Positions 42,445 through 51,345 are shown, counted from the first letter of the stretch. The stretch is DNA of 64,000 bases from Cystobacterineae bacterium (GCA_009782175.1 WRKR01000003.1:1-64000); one strand, 5' to 3'. The notes: generated from the sequence alone by a model not told the origin. A program made the numbers and translations.

Positions 42445-44832
42445 GTGAAGTCGTCCTTATTGAGATATGCGAGTTTGCTTTTGGCATTGTGGCCAACCTC
42501 CTTTGCGTGGGCCGAAGACTTTCAAGCGCCCCCAGCCACTGCGCTTCCGGCGGATTTGCCTTTGGAAGCGGATTTGCCTTTGGGAAGCATTGTGGAGATG
42601 CGCTTTGAAGGCCTAAGGCGTGTAGAACCCGAAGCCGTGCGTCGAGTATTGCGCCAACAGCGCGGGGATGTTTTCGAGCCCAGCAAGACGACGGAGGACA
42701 TGAATGCCATTTGGGCATTGGGTTATTTTGAAGATGTGCAGCTGTTTATTGAGAAGTTGGCCAATGGCCAACAGGTTTATGTGGTGAAGCTCAAAGAGCG
42801 GCCCACCATTCGCGAGGTGCGTTATGAGGGGAATGAAGAGCTTTCTGCGGATGACTTTAAGGAGCTGATGACCTTCAAGGCCTTGTCGATTTTGGATTTG
42901 GCAGCCGTGCAGAAGAGCGCCAAAAAAATTCAGGAGAAATATGTCGAAAAAGGTTTTTTCTTAGCGGACATTCAACACCGCTTAGAGCCTGTGGGCACTG
43001 AGGGCATGGAGGTGGATGTTGTTTTTGTCATTGCGGAGCATGCCAAGGTGATGGTGAAGCAAATTCAATTTTTCGGTGTACAGAAAGTTCCGGAAGCTGA
43101 ATTGCGCTCCGTCATGGTGACGCGTGAAGGCAGTTTTTTGTCATTTTTGACGAGCATGGGGATTTTTCGCGACGATGGATTTCAGCATGATCTACAGATG
43201 ATTCAAGCTGTGTATTATGATCATGGCTTTATCAACGTTCGCGTTGAGAGCCCTCAAGTCAGCATGTCCGCAGACAAGCGCCATGTTTTTATCAGCTTGC
43301 GCGTTGAAGAAGGCCTTCCTTTTGACATAGGCAAGTTGGATTTTTCAGGGGACAGCTTGGTTCCTTTTTCGGAACTGCGCAAAAAGCTGAAATCTCTCTC
43401 CGGCCAGCGCTTTAACCGCTCCTCCATGGCGGAAGACATTCAAAACATCAGCGATGCTTATTATGACTTGGGCTATGCCTATGCCAACGTTAACCCGCTG
43501 ACGAATTTGGATGTTGAGAACAAAATTGTCGACGTTGTTTTTGACATCCAAAAAGGCGAACGCGTCAAAATTGGGCGAATTGATATTATAGGCAACACGA
43601 GGACACGCGACAAAGCGATTCGCCGGGAAATGCGTGTTTATGAGGGGGAATTTTTTAGTGGAACAGGCATGAAGAGGAGCAAGGAGCGCGTGACGGCTTT
43701 GGGCTATTTTGAGAAAGTTGAAGTCACACACCGCCCCGGGAGCAGGCCTGATGAGGTTATTGTTTCAGTCGAAGTGAAAGAAAAGCAGACAGGCTCCTTT
43801 AATTTGAGTTTAGGTTTTTCTTCTTATGAAAACCTGATGTTCCAAATGCAGGTGCAAGAATACAACTTTTTGGGTTGGGGGCAGAGTTTGATGGCGGTGT
43901 TTATGGTTTCTTCTTTGCGCCAACACATTCAGCTGGCCTATTTTCACCCTCATTTTTTGGATACGAAATTTAATTTGTCGGCAGACGCATTCCGCACAGA
44001 ATTCGACTATTGGGGTTTTTTGCGCAACTCCTGGGGGGGAAATATAAGCCTGGGCTATTATTTGTGGGAGGATTTTACGGTTGACCTGGGCTATGGTTTC
44101 GAGTGGGTGAAGGTGGAGAGAGGATATAACTCTTCGGCAACCATTCCTTTTGCAAGCCAATACCTCACGGGAACATTGTCGATGATCCGCTTAAAAGCCC
44201 AGTGGGACAAGCGCGACAACCGTCTTTATCCGACCAAAGGTTTTTTGCAGCATATTTCAGCGGACTTGGGCCCGCGCTTTTTGGGAGGCTCTTTTGTCCT
44301 CAACCGCTATACGGCTTATTCCAGGTGGTACTTCCCGCTGTTTTGGGGACTGGTGCTCAAGACGAATGCACGCATCGGCTATATTCAGCAGTTGAATTCC
44401 AGCCGCCCCATTCCCATTTCTGAGCGTTATTTTTTAGGCGGCATTGACTCGGTGCGCGGTTATTATTTGCGCTCCATTTCCCCGCATGTGTTGGTGCCTT
44501 CCAACAATCGCCCGGATGCTGGAACGACGCGCTTTGCCGTCGGTGGCAACAAAGAATTTATTTTCAATTTGGAATTGGAATTCCCCATTTTGCCTCAAGC
44601 GAACATTCGCGGTGTTGTTTTTTATGATGCGGGAAATGCCTTTGCGATGGATGCGAAGTTTTTTCAAGACAAGCAAAACAAATTGCCGCTCCATTTATTC
44701 CATTCCGTGGGTTTTGGATTCCGTTGGATTTCCCCTGTGGGGCCACTGCGTTTTGAATGGGGCATTCCTCTAAACCGCCGCCCAGACGACGACAGCATTG
44801 CCTTTGAGTTTAATATTGGAAACTCTTTTTAG
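42445..44832 (+). CDS. bamA: BamA outer-membrane assembly factor
   Basis: BamA inserts beta-barrel proteins into the outer membrane. The 795 residues start with a signal peptide (cut near WAE, about 23), then five POTRA domains (about 45-430, e.g. GSIVEMRFEGLRRVEPEAVR and RVKIGRIDIIGNTRTRDKAI), and a C-terminal barrel with the VRGY motif of loop 6 (GGIDSVRGYYLRS, about 667-679) and a final strand ending FEFNIGNSF. GGTGGAG upstream supports the GTG start. Gene order after bamA differs from the usual ompH-lpxD-fabZ; an unrelated deaminase follows. Confidence 0.95.
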   Translation: MKSSLLRYASLLLALWPTSFAWAEDFQAPPATALPADLPLEADLPLGSIVEMRFEGLRRVEPEAVRRVLRQQRGDVFEPSKTTEDMNAIWALGYFEDVQLFIEKLANGQQVYVVKLKERPTIREVRYEGNEELSADDFKELMTFKALSILDLAAVQKSAKKIQEKYVEKGFFLADIQHRLEPVGTEGMEVDVVFVIAEHAKVMVKQIQFFGVQKVPEAELRSVMVTREGSFLSFLTSMGIFRDDGFQHDLQMIQAVYYDHGFINVRVESPQVSMSADKRHVFISLRVEEGLPFDIGKLDFSGDSLVPFSELRKKLKSLSGQRFNRSSMAEDIQNISDAYYDLGYAYANVNPLTNLDVENKIVDVVFDIQKGERVKIGRIDIIGNTRTRDKAIRREMRVYEGEFFSGTGMKRSKERVTALGYFEKVEVTHRPGSRPDEVIVSVEVKEKQTGSFNLSLGFSSYENLMFQMQVQEYNFLGWGQSLMAVFMVSSLRQHIQLAYFHPHFLDTKFNLSADAFRTEFDYWGFLRNSWGGNISLGYYLWEDFTVDLGYGFEWVKVERGYNSSATIPFASQYLTGTLSMIRLKAQWDKRDNRLYPTKGFLQHISADLGPRFLGGSFVLNRYTAYSRWYFPLFWGLVLKTNARIGYIQQLNSSRPIPISERYFLGGIDSVRGYYLRSISPHVLVPSNNRPDAGTTRFAVGGNKEFIFNLELEFPILPQANIRGVVFYDAGNAFAMDAKFFQDKQNKLPLHLFHSVGFGFRWISPVGPLRFEWGIPLNRRPDDDSIAFEFNIGNSF

Positions 44833-45012
44833 AAGGCTAGACCGCTTCCACTGAAGGCACCCGTGTGAGCGTTTCCGGCCTTCGCATGTATGCCCCAGGC
44901 AGCAGCTTCCAGGGCTTTTGGGGCAGGTGTTTTTTTTGCCTACAAATAAGTTTGCTCAAAGGAAGAGAGTGTTGAATGCTCAGCTAAGCAAACTTTCTCA
45001 TTGGGGATGGCC
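44833..45012. other. Intergenic region with a single TAGACCG terminus
   Basis: No gene is seen. TAGACCGCTTCCA at 44838-44850, six bases after the bamA stop, matches the left end of the palindromic elements at 23162 and 50959, but no complementary right end is present before the next gene, so it is probably a remnant. Confidence 0.4.
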
Positions 45013-46362
45013 ATGCAACAAGCCGTTGAGCTCCTCATTTTTCCCCGCTGGCTGCTACCCATCATCCCCGCCGGCCTCGTGCTTGAGCGCCATGCGTTGG
45101 TGGTGGACAAGGGGCATATTGTGGCGGTGCTGCCTGCCCATGAAGCCCGGGAGCGTTTTGTTGCACGCGAAACAGAAACACTTGAAACGCATTTGTTGAT
45201 GCCGGGGTTGGTTAACCTGCATTGCCATGCGGCCATGAGCCTCTTGCGCGGCATTGCCGATGATTTGCCGTTGAGCACCTGGCTTTCGGAACATATTTGG
45301 CCCGCAGAAGCGAAACATGTTTCTCCTCGCTTTGTTTATGAGGGAACACTTTTGGCCTGTGCTGAAATGTTGCGTGGTGGGGTGACGTGTTTTAATGACA
45401 TGTATTTTTTCCCGGAGGCGGCAGCGGAAGCGGTGAGGGCTTCAGGAATTCGGGCGGTGCTGGGTTTAACGGTGCTTGACTTCCCCAGTGCCTATGCCAA
45501 AGAGGCAGAGGGCTATTTTGCCCAAGGCTTGGCCGCCCACAAAGCCTTGCGCGGCAGGCCGCAACTCTCCTTCTGCATGGCACCGCACGCGCCCTATTCC
45601 GTTTCCGACGGCAGCTTTAAACGGGCCGTGGCCTTGGCCAAGGAGCTGCATATGCCCTTGCACACGCACCTGCACGAGACACGCGACGAAATTAACCAAA
45701 GCCTGAAAGTGCATGGCGTGCGCCCGCTGGAGCGCCTGCACCAGCTTGGGCTGCTGGGGCCCAAGCTGATTGCAGTACATGCTGTGCACCTGAAAGCGCA
45801 GGAAATGGCGCTGTTGGCCTCATGCGGCGCTTCTGTGGCGCACTGCCCCACCTCCAACCTCAAACACGGCAGCGGCATTGCCCCTCTGGCCTCTTTGCTT
45901 GAGGCCGGCGTCAACGTCGGCCTGGGGACGGATGGCGCGGCCAGCAACAGCCGCTTTAACCTGTTTGAAGAGATGCGGCTGGCGGCGCTGTTGGCCAAGG
46001 GCAGCACGGAAAAGGCTTGTGTTGTTGAGGCACATAGCGCATTGGCCATGGCAACCATTGGCGGGGCACGGGCACTTGGGTTGGGAGATGACATAGGCTC
46101 GCTTGAAGCAGGCAAGGCCGCGGACTTATGCGCGGTGGACTTTTCTGCTTTGCATTTGTCTCCCTGCTATAACCCCGTCTCCCATTTGCTATATGCCACA
46201 GGTGGAGAAGCCATAAGCCACGTATGGGTGGAGGGGAAGGCGCAACTCAAAAAGGGTACACTTGTCCATGTGGAGGAGGAGGCACTTAAGGCAGCGGCAG
46301 CCGCGTGGCAGCAGGAAATAAAACCCAAGGCAACAAAGCAGGCGCCTTTGGCCTCGAGCTAA
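45013..46362 (+). CDS. mtaD: Amidohydrolase, 5-methylthioadenosine/S-adenosylhomocysteine deaminase type
   Basis: Such enzymes deaminate methylthioadenosine, S-adenosylhomocysteine or related compounds with a metal-dependent TIM barrel. Visible metal and catalytic residues: His 70 and His 72 (GLVNLHCHAAM), the THLHETRDE segment with a further His and Glu, VHAVHL, SVAHCPTSNLKHGSGIAPL and Asp 307 in GTDGAASNS, all typical of the MtaD/TrzN/AtzA group. Substrate cannot be fixed by sequence alone; MTA/SAH is the usual chromosomal one. ATG 45013 is preferred to the ATG at 45007 because GGGG is then six bases upstream. Confidence 0.83.
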   Translation: MQQAVELLIFPRWLLPIIPAGLVLERHALVVDKGHIVAVLPAHEARERFVARETETLETHLLMPGLVNLHCHAAMSLLRGIADDLPLSTWLSEHIWPAEAKHVSPRFVYEGTLLACAEMLRGGVTCFNDMYFFPEAAAEAVRASGIRAVLGLTVLDFPSAYAKEAEGYFAQGLAAHKALRGRPQLSFCMAPHAPYSVSDGSFKRAVALAKELHMPLHTHLHETRDEINQSLKVHGVRPLERLHQLGLLGPKLIAVHAVHLKAQEMALLASCGASVAHCPTSNLKHGSGIAPLASLLEAGVNVGLGTDGAASNSRFNLFEEMRLAALLAKGSTEKACVVEAHSALAMATIGGARALGLGDDIGSLEAGKAADLCAVDFSALHLSPCYNPVSHLLYATGGEAISHVWVEGKAQLKKGTLVHVEEEALKAAAAAWQQEIKPKATKQAPLASS

Positions 46363-46381
46363 GCGAGCTTTTAAGTTTGTT

Positions 46382-46792
46382 TTAGGGCGGATTTCTGGCA
46401 CCCACCTTTTTAAAGCTCCAAAAGCGATAGCCCACATAGCTTGCCGTCATGGTGACGGGCAAGGAGAGCACATAACTCCATATGCGGCCGCCGCCCAAGG
46501 AGGCGAGTATATACATGGTTATAAGGCCAAGCCCAAGGCTTGCCAGGTTGACACACACAAACCTGAGCAAGGGCGAAAACCCTGTGTCCGCCGCGCGAAA
46601 TGTCCAGGCCCTGTTCATAAAATAGCTGAACAAGCAAGCCAGGCTCCAAGAAAGGACATTGGACAGATAGATGCTGAGCACTGCGGAGAAAAGCATATAG
46701 AGGCCAAAGGCAATGGCCGTGTTGAGCAGGCCCACACAGCCAAACCTGAGCATGCGCCTAAGGCCTTCACGTCTGCATAGCCCAGCGAGCAT
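46382..46792 (-). CDS. GtrA-like small membrane protein
   Basis: GtrA proteins are four-helix membrane proteins thought to flip polyprenyl-phosphate-linked sugars for cell-surface glycosylation. The 136 residues show FGCVGLLNTAIAFGLYMLF, LSNVLSWSLACLFSYFMNRAWTF, FVCVNLASLGLGLITMYIL and a last helix ending SYVGYRFWSF, all matching the family. ATG 46792 is chosen because AAAGGA is about nine bases upstream; a TTG at 46825 would add eleven residues. It converges with the deaminase gene (19 bases between stops). Confidence 0.88.
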   Translation of the reverse strand: MLAGLCRREGLRRMLRFGCVGLLNTAIAFGLYMLFSAVLSIYLSNVLSWSLACLFSYFMNRAWTFRAADTGFSPLLRFVCVNLASLGLGLITMYILASLGGGRIWSYVLSLPVTMTASYVGYRFWSFKKVGARNPP

Positions 46793-46938
46793 GCGGCTTG
46801 TCCTTTCTTTCTCCACGAGCGGCAAGGCCTAAAAAGCGTTGAGGCGGATGGAAAAATTTTTCAACGAGGCGGGGAGTGCATAAAGCCTCTCCGCCTTTGT
46901 GAGGGGTTGAGCTGGGGGGGCCACCCCGGGGCCGGTTT

Positions 46939-48345
46939 TCATTTTTGAGGAGGTGGTTTTTTCAGTGCAGCCTCAATGGCTTCTTCAAACTTTGCTTGGG
47001 GCTGTGCGCCTGAAAGCGCTTGGCCGTTAATAATGAAAGTAGGCGTTCCCGTAATGGAATATGCGCTAGCGGTTGCCGAGTCCTGTTTGACATAATCGGC
47101 ATAGGTGCCTCTATCCAAGGCCTCTTGGAATTTTCTCACGTCCAAATTCAATTTTTGGGCATAGGAGATGAGAGAAGCCTCATCCAGGGCTTTTTGGTTT
47201 TGGAAGAGCAGGTCGTGCATTTCCCAAAACTTGCCTTGTGCATGAGCGGCCATGGTTGCCTCTGCAGCTTTTTGAGCGTTTTTGTGGAAATGCAGGGGGA
47301 GGTGCCTGAAAACAAACCTCACTTGGACAGCATATTTCTGCGCAAGTGCATGAAGTGTAGGGACGACTCTGGAACAATAAGGGCATTCAAAATCTGACCA
47401 AATAAGCATGGTGACGGGAGCATCCTGGGGCCCTTTGCTTGGAGCGTTGTTGGGAATGGGGATGTTGTCTTTGATGACGGGTTTTGGGGCCTCTGGTTTG
47501 GGGGCCTCTTCCAGAGCGGTTTCCAGAATTTTCTCATAGACTTTAGCTGCGCTTGTGCCCTGGCTGACCAGCTCCTGTGCTTTGAGCATTTCCTCGTTAA
47601 TGAGGGCTTCCAAATCCTCTTTGGGCCTGGCTCCAGAGACGAAGCGTCCGTTGAAAAACGAGCCCGGCGTTCCCCGTACACCCATTTTGAGGCCCAGCGC
47701 CATGTCCGCCTCTATTTGAGCTTCGAAGGTTGGGTTTTTCAAGCTTGCCTTGAATTTGAGCATGTTGAGGCCAAGCTGTGTGGCATAGCTTTGCAAGGAA
47801 GCCGCATCCAGGGCTCTCATGTTTTTGAAGAGCAACTCGTGCATTTGCCAATATTTGCCTTGAGCGCCCGCGGCCAAAGCGGCCATGGCTGCAGGCCTGG
47901 CTTCTTTGTGGAAGTCCAGAGGGAAGTGTTTGCTGACGATGCGAAAGGGTTTTCCTTTTTCGGCCATTTCTTGGTGGAGCTGCAAAAGCGTTCCATCCAA
48001 CCTTGCGCAGAAATGGCATTGATAATCCGAAAAAACGACGACAGTAACCAGAGCATCCATGGGGCCCAGGACGGGTGAATTCCCCACGGGGACTTTATAG
48101 CGGGTGTTGGGAATGGGCTGTGCTGGCCGAGGTAGCCTGGGTGCAGGCTGTGTGGGCTGAGAGGGTGGTTGAAGTTTGTTTTCTGGGGAGCGAGACGGCT
48201 GCTGGCCAAAATCCGTCCTTTTGCCGTCGACTTTTTTTATTTCTGCATGTGCAGGCGTTTTTTCCCCGAAGGGGCCCACCATGCTGCCCAGGGTGAAACC
48301 AAGGGCCAAGCCAACCACGAGAGCAACCACTGCGTTTGCCTTCAT
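46939..48345 (-). CDS. Membrane-anchored protein with two DsbA-type thioredoxin domains
   Basis: The 468 residues have an N-terminal signal anchor (about 3-27), a Pro/Gln-rich linker, a first DsbA-like domain with CHFC (110-113) and RGTPGSFFNGR (cis-Pro loop), a 30-residue Glu/Ala/Pro linker, and a second with CPYC (321-324) and TGTPTFIINGQ. The order FSDYQCHFCARLD and WSDFECPYCSRVV is typical of DsbA-family protein 4 (DUF-type thioredoxin_4). Tandem domains with different CxxC centres suggest one oxidase and one isomerase or a relay; which is which is not shown. ATG 48345 is preceded by GAGGACC. Confidence 0.85.
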   Translation of the reverse strand: MKANAVVALVVGLALGFTLGSMVGPFGEKTPAHAEIKKVDGKRTDFGQQPSRSPENKLQPPSQPTQPAPRLPRPAQPIPNTRYKVPVGNSPVLGPMDALVTVVVFSDYQCHFCARLDGTLLQLHQEMAEKGKPFRIVSKHFPLDFHKEARPAAMAALAAGAQGKYWQMHELLFKNMRALDAASLQSYATQLGLNMLKFKASLKNPTFEAQIEADMALGLKMGVRGTPGSFFNGRFVSGARPKEDLEALINEEMLKAQELVSQGTSAAKVYEKILETALEEAPKPEAPKPVIKDNIPIPNNAPSKGPQDAPVTMLIWSDFECPYCSRVVPTLHALAQKYAVQVRFVFRHLPLHFHKNAQKAAEATMAAHAQGKFWEMHDLLFQNQKALDEASLISYAQKLNLDVRKFQEALDRGTYADYVKQDSATASAYSITGTPTFIINGQALSGAQPQAKFEEAIEAALKKPPPQK

Positions 48346-48504
48346 AAGGTCCTCTGTCTTCAAAAAAATAGAATAGCCAAAGTATAATAGCCTTAGCGTT
48401 TTGTTTTGCAGTTTTTCAAAGCTGTTTTATTGGCTTTTGTTTGCAGGGAGAGCTTCTAGCAAATTGCCAAAAGCCTTGGCAAATGTATTTCCTCCCCGGG
48501 TATT

Positions 48505-49722
48505 TTAAGTGGGAGACTCTCCGACTGTTTTAGGGAGTGGGAGAGCCGGGTGGGTTGAGCTGGAGCTGGAAATGGGCATGGTGTCTGCGCTGTCGGACTG
48601 CAGGAATTTCACCCAACCTTTTTCCCAGAAGCGCTCAAAAAAGCTGATGGCCTCCACCTCACGCAGGGGGCTGACATAAATAATGGCCGACAAGCTGCGT
48701 TTTCCATCAATGCGTGAGAGGAGATAGCGCTCAGGTGGTGTCAGCGACAATTGTTTAATTTGCTCCACAGGGATGGTGAGGATGGGTGTACGTTTTTGTT
48801 CCAGCCATTTGGTGCGCAATTCATTGAGCAGGTGGCTTTCTGTGGATTGTGAGAGTGCCTGGGTTTCGGTTGTGGGCGTACGTGCATGGGCACGTTTGGC
48901 CAGCAAAGAGGCTTCGCGCAGCTCTCCTTCTTTGAGGCAGGACTGTGCCTGGAGGAGCAAGTCTTTGCTGGTGGAGACGGCTTCTTCTTCAGGCGTATTA
49001 AACAAGGGCTCATCCTTGGTTTTGGGGGTGAGAATGCCTGCTTGAATGAGTGCATAAATGTGTTGGAAGAGGAAGAAGTCCGTGGCATGCAGTTGCAGGG
49101 CAATTTCGGCGAGGTTGTGGTTTTCTTCTGCCAAGCGCACAATCCGCGAAACCAGAGAAGTTTTAAACAATATGTCTGAGAATTTTTCTTTGGAAACGCG
49201 AAAATGGATGTCTGTGGAAGGGAGCATTTGGCGGAAGGTTTTCCATTGCTCTTTTCTTTGCTTTCCATTGGCATACATTTCGAGCAGAGGCGCGGAGAGT
49301 TTCAATTCTGTTTGAGTGGCTTGTGCTTCTTCAGGAAGGAAAGCAAAGCTACCCTCTTCCCAGAGGAAGGCCTCAAAGAGGGTTTCGCGCATTTTGAGGT
49401 TGAGCACCGAGAGGAGCATTTCTTCGGTGACGGCCCCAATCATAATGAGAATGCGCCCTAAGAAAATTTTGGTTTGTTTTTGTGTTTCATAGGCGCGGTG
49501 AAATTGCTCCTCCGTAATATAGCCTAAGTTAATGAGGAACTGGCCGAGAAACTCGCGTGGATCATTCGAGCTTGCGTTGACAACCGTCCCCTTTTGCAGG
49601 CGCAACTGTTTGTGCATCCACGCGCGCTCAAGGTTAAGCGTTCCCGAGGCCTTTTGCTTGCCTAAATAGACAACCACTTCTTCTGTGGGCATCGTTTGCA
49701 AATCGCCGAACAAACCTTTCAT
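48505..49722 (-). CDS. DUF4388 domain protein
   Basis: DUF4388 is mostly seen in Myxococcota and related groups, often linked with gliding, chemosensory or signalling proteins; function is not defined. The 405 residues begin MKGLFGDLQTMPTEEVVVYL with the DUF4388 block (about 1-100, GKQKASGTLNLERAWMHKQL, GTVVNASSNDPREFLGQFLI), followed by helical repeats and a C-terminal part SRIDGKRSLSAIIYVSPLRE like a winged-helix. No signal or membrane segment. AAGG just before the ATG is the ribosome site. The first three residues after Met are the family's usual start. Confidence 0.83.
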   Translation of the reverse strand: MKGLFGDLQTMPTEEVVVYLGKQKASGTLNLERAWMHKQLRLQKGTVVNASSNDPREFLGQFLINLGYITEEQFHRAYETQKQTKIFLGRILIMIGAVTEEMLLSVLNLKMRETLFEAFLWEEGSFAFLPEEAQATQTELKLSAPLLEMYANGKQRKEQWKTFRQMLPSTDIHFRVSKEKFSDILFKTSLVSRIVRLAEENHNLAEIALQLHATDFFLFQHIYALIQAGILTPKTKDEPLFNTPEEEAVSTSKDLLLQAQSCLKEGELREASLLAKRAHARTPTTETQALSQSTESHLLNELRTKWLEQKRTPILTIPVEQIKQLSLTPPERYLLSRIDGKRSLSAIIYVSPLREVEAISFFERFWEKGWVKFLQSDSADTMPISSSSSTHPALPLPKTVGESPT

Positions 49723-50104
49723 CCTTAAGCTCCAAATAGTGGAAGTGCTTTTGTTGACTTAATGCATCATCCCCAACGTCCCCACGGGCCGGAGTTTTGC
49801 CGCTTTTGCTGTGTTGCCCTGTTGCCTTGTCGCTCTCTATTCCCCTGCTTTTTCCCCTCTTTGTTGATCGGCCTTTTAGTGTGTAATTTATAAATTGTAA
49901 ATATTCTCTGAGCACTCTAGCCGATTTTTTTCATCCCTTCAAATAGGGGTAGACGCCACCTGGCTACTCTGAGGCATGGCCCACAAAGGGGAGATGTTTT
50001 TTCTCACAGAGCCCAAGAAAGCTGTATCCTCAGTTTTGTTAGGTTTCTTTTGTTTTTATTGGTTTTTTAAGAGGCATTCACCTCTATGGAGCAGAGGCAG
50101 GCGC
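49723..50104. promoter_or_regulatory. Divergent regulatory region of DUF4388 and tyrA genes
   Basis: No gene is seen in these 382 bases. An AT-rich part at about 49880-49905 contains the perfect palindrome AATTTATAAATT (49885-49896), overlapped by TTGATC and TTATAA spaced by 18 bases, a possible promoter for tyrA or operator for either gene. The rest is pyrimidine-rich. A start for tyrA upstream of 50105 would add a hydrophobic extension with no ribosome site. Confidence 0.4.
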
Positions 50105-50956
50105 ATGCTAAAAAATTTGAGGAATATGGCTGTTGTTGGCACAGGCCTTATGGGGGCCTCATTGGGGTTGGCGGCCAAGAGGGCCTTTGCTCAACTCCGC
50201 ATATGGGGGGCGGATGACAAGCCTCAAGCGCTTGAGGAAGCGCTCCGCATAGGGGCCATAGACGAAGCAGTCCCCATGGGGAAGGTGGTGGAGGCGGATT
50301 TGTTGTGTTTGGCCATGCCCATGCGTTATTTGCCAAAAATACTTGAGCAGTTGGGGCCTGCCCTCAACCAGGGTGTGTTGTGGATGGATGTAGGGAGCAG
50401 CAAGCAGAATGTACTTGCGCAGGTGAAGGCATTTTTTGGGCATGTGCCGGCCCGTTTTGTCCCCTGTCACCCCATGGCGGGCAATGAGAGGACGGGGGCA
50501 CTTGCGGCGCGGGCGGATTTGTTTGCAGGCAGCAAGTTGTTGTTGGTTCCGCATGAAGGTTTGGCTGCGCAGGCCCGGGCGGAGGTGACGGCTTTTTGGC
50601 AAGCGCTGGGCTCCCAGGTGTTAGAAATGGAAGCCAAGGAGCATGACGAGGTTTTGGCTTTTACGAGTCATTTGCCTCACCTGTTGGCTTTTGCTTTGGC
50701 CAATGCTTTGGAGGGAGAGAGCCAGCGCTTGTGTGCGGGCATGGGGCCTGGGTTTTTTAGTTTCATGCGGCTTGCGAAGAGTGAGCCTTCGCTTTGGGAA
50801 GACATTTGCATGGCCAACAAAGAGGCGTTGCTTGGGGCCATGGAGCGCTATCAATCCGAGCTGTGTCGCCTGCGGGCAGCCTTGGAAGAAGAGCCCAAAG
50901 GCCAGGCTTTGCTCAAGCTGCTTGGGCAAGCCCACCAACGCAGGCAAGCCTGGTAA
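50105..50956 (+). CDS. tyrA: Prephenate dehydrogenase
   Basis: It makes 4-hydroxyphenylpyruvate from prephenate for tyrosine. The 283 residues start with the NAD(P)-binding motif VVGTGLMGASLG (about 9-20), then the prephenate-site pattern including DVGSSKQNVL, the CHPMAGNERTG block with the key His, and SHLPHLLAFALANAL in the dimer domain. No chorismate mutase or ACT domain is fused. ATG 50105 is set by GAGGCAGGCGC and the family start; a longer form from 49976 lacks support. It stands alone, ended by the palindromic element at 50959. Confidence 0.91.
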   Translation: MLKNLRNMAVVGTGLMGASLGLAAKRAFAQLRIWGADDKPQALEEALRIGAIDEAVPMGKVVEADLLCLAMPMRYLPKILEQLGPALNQGVLWMDVGSSKQNVLAQVKAFFGHVPARFVPCHPMAGNERTGALAARADLFAGSKLLLVPHEGLAAQARAEVTAFWQALGSQVLEMEAKEHDEVLAFTSHLPHLLAFALANALEGESQRLCAGMGPGFFSFMRLAKSEPSLWEDICMANKEALLGAMERYQSELCRLRAALEEEPKGQALLKLLGQAHQRRQAW

Positions 50957-50958
50957 GC

Positions 50959-51218
50959 TAGACCGCTTTCACTTTGACATGATCTCTTCGTGAGACGAGC
51001 TAAAGCTCGTCTACTCCACTCCGTGGATGATCTGAAAAAGCAAGCTTTTTCAGATCATCCCCTCCGTTCCGTTAGGGCTCCGGTTTCGCTCAGGTCATGC
51101 ACTTAAGTGCACTCCCATCGCGCCTGCCCCTCGGAATTGGGGCCTCGCCCGCCTCGACCTCATGTCAAATTGAAACCGGTCTGGATAATCAAATCAGTTT
51201 AACCTGAAACCGGTCTAT
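50959..51218. repeat. Palindromic element with TAGACCG termini (element B), possibly nested
   Basis: The left end TAGACCGCTTTCACTTTGAC (to 50984) pairs with GTCAAATTGAAACCGGTCTG ending at 51183; a second terminus GAAACCGGTCTA ends at 51218, suggesting a nested or repeated insertion. Inside is a perfect 17-bp inverted repeat with a 2-nt loop (51025-51060) and shorter hairpins such as AGACGAGC/GCTCGTCT (near 50992-51012). The middle has no coding capacity. It lies three bases after the tyrA stop. Confidence 0.75.
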
Positions 51219-51316
51219 GGGGCCTTCTTTTCCCCTCAGACAAGGAAGCCATGTTTTCTGTGAGGGGGTTGCACAGGCAACACCAGGGATGCCCGGTGAT
51301 GACAAAAGAAGGCCCC
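51219..51316. other. Multi-arm structured region between tyrA and ccmH
   Basis: A 13-bp perfect outer stem GGGGCCTTCTTTT/AAAAGAAGGCCCC (51219-51231 and 51304-51316) encloses a 7-bp arm CCCCTCA/TGAGGGG, a 5-bp arm GTTGC/GCAAC and a further imperfect arm ACCAGG/CCCGGT. All arms are nested in the outer stem, so the RNA of either strand can fold into a branched form. It could be a bidirectional terminator, part of the repeat element, or a small structured RNA. It is not a tRNA: no standard anticodon or T-arm pattern is seen. Confidence 0.5.
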
Positions 51317-51345
51317 CCCGGGTTGTTTAAAAAATGTTGTTTTTT

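Noticed and set aside
51219-51316. tRNA gene
   Set aside because: Cloverleaf-like nesting but 13-bp outer stem, no GTTCRANNC T loop and no plausible anticodon arm.
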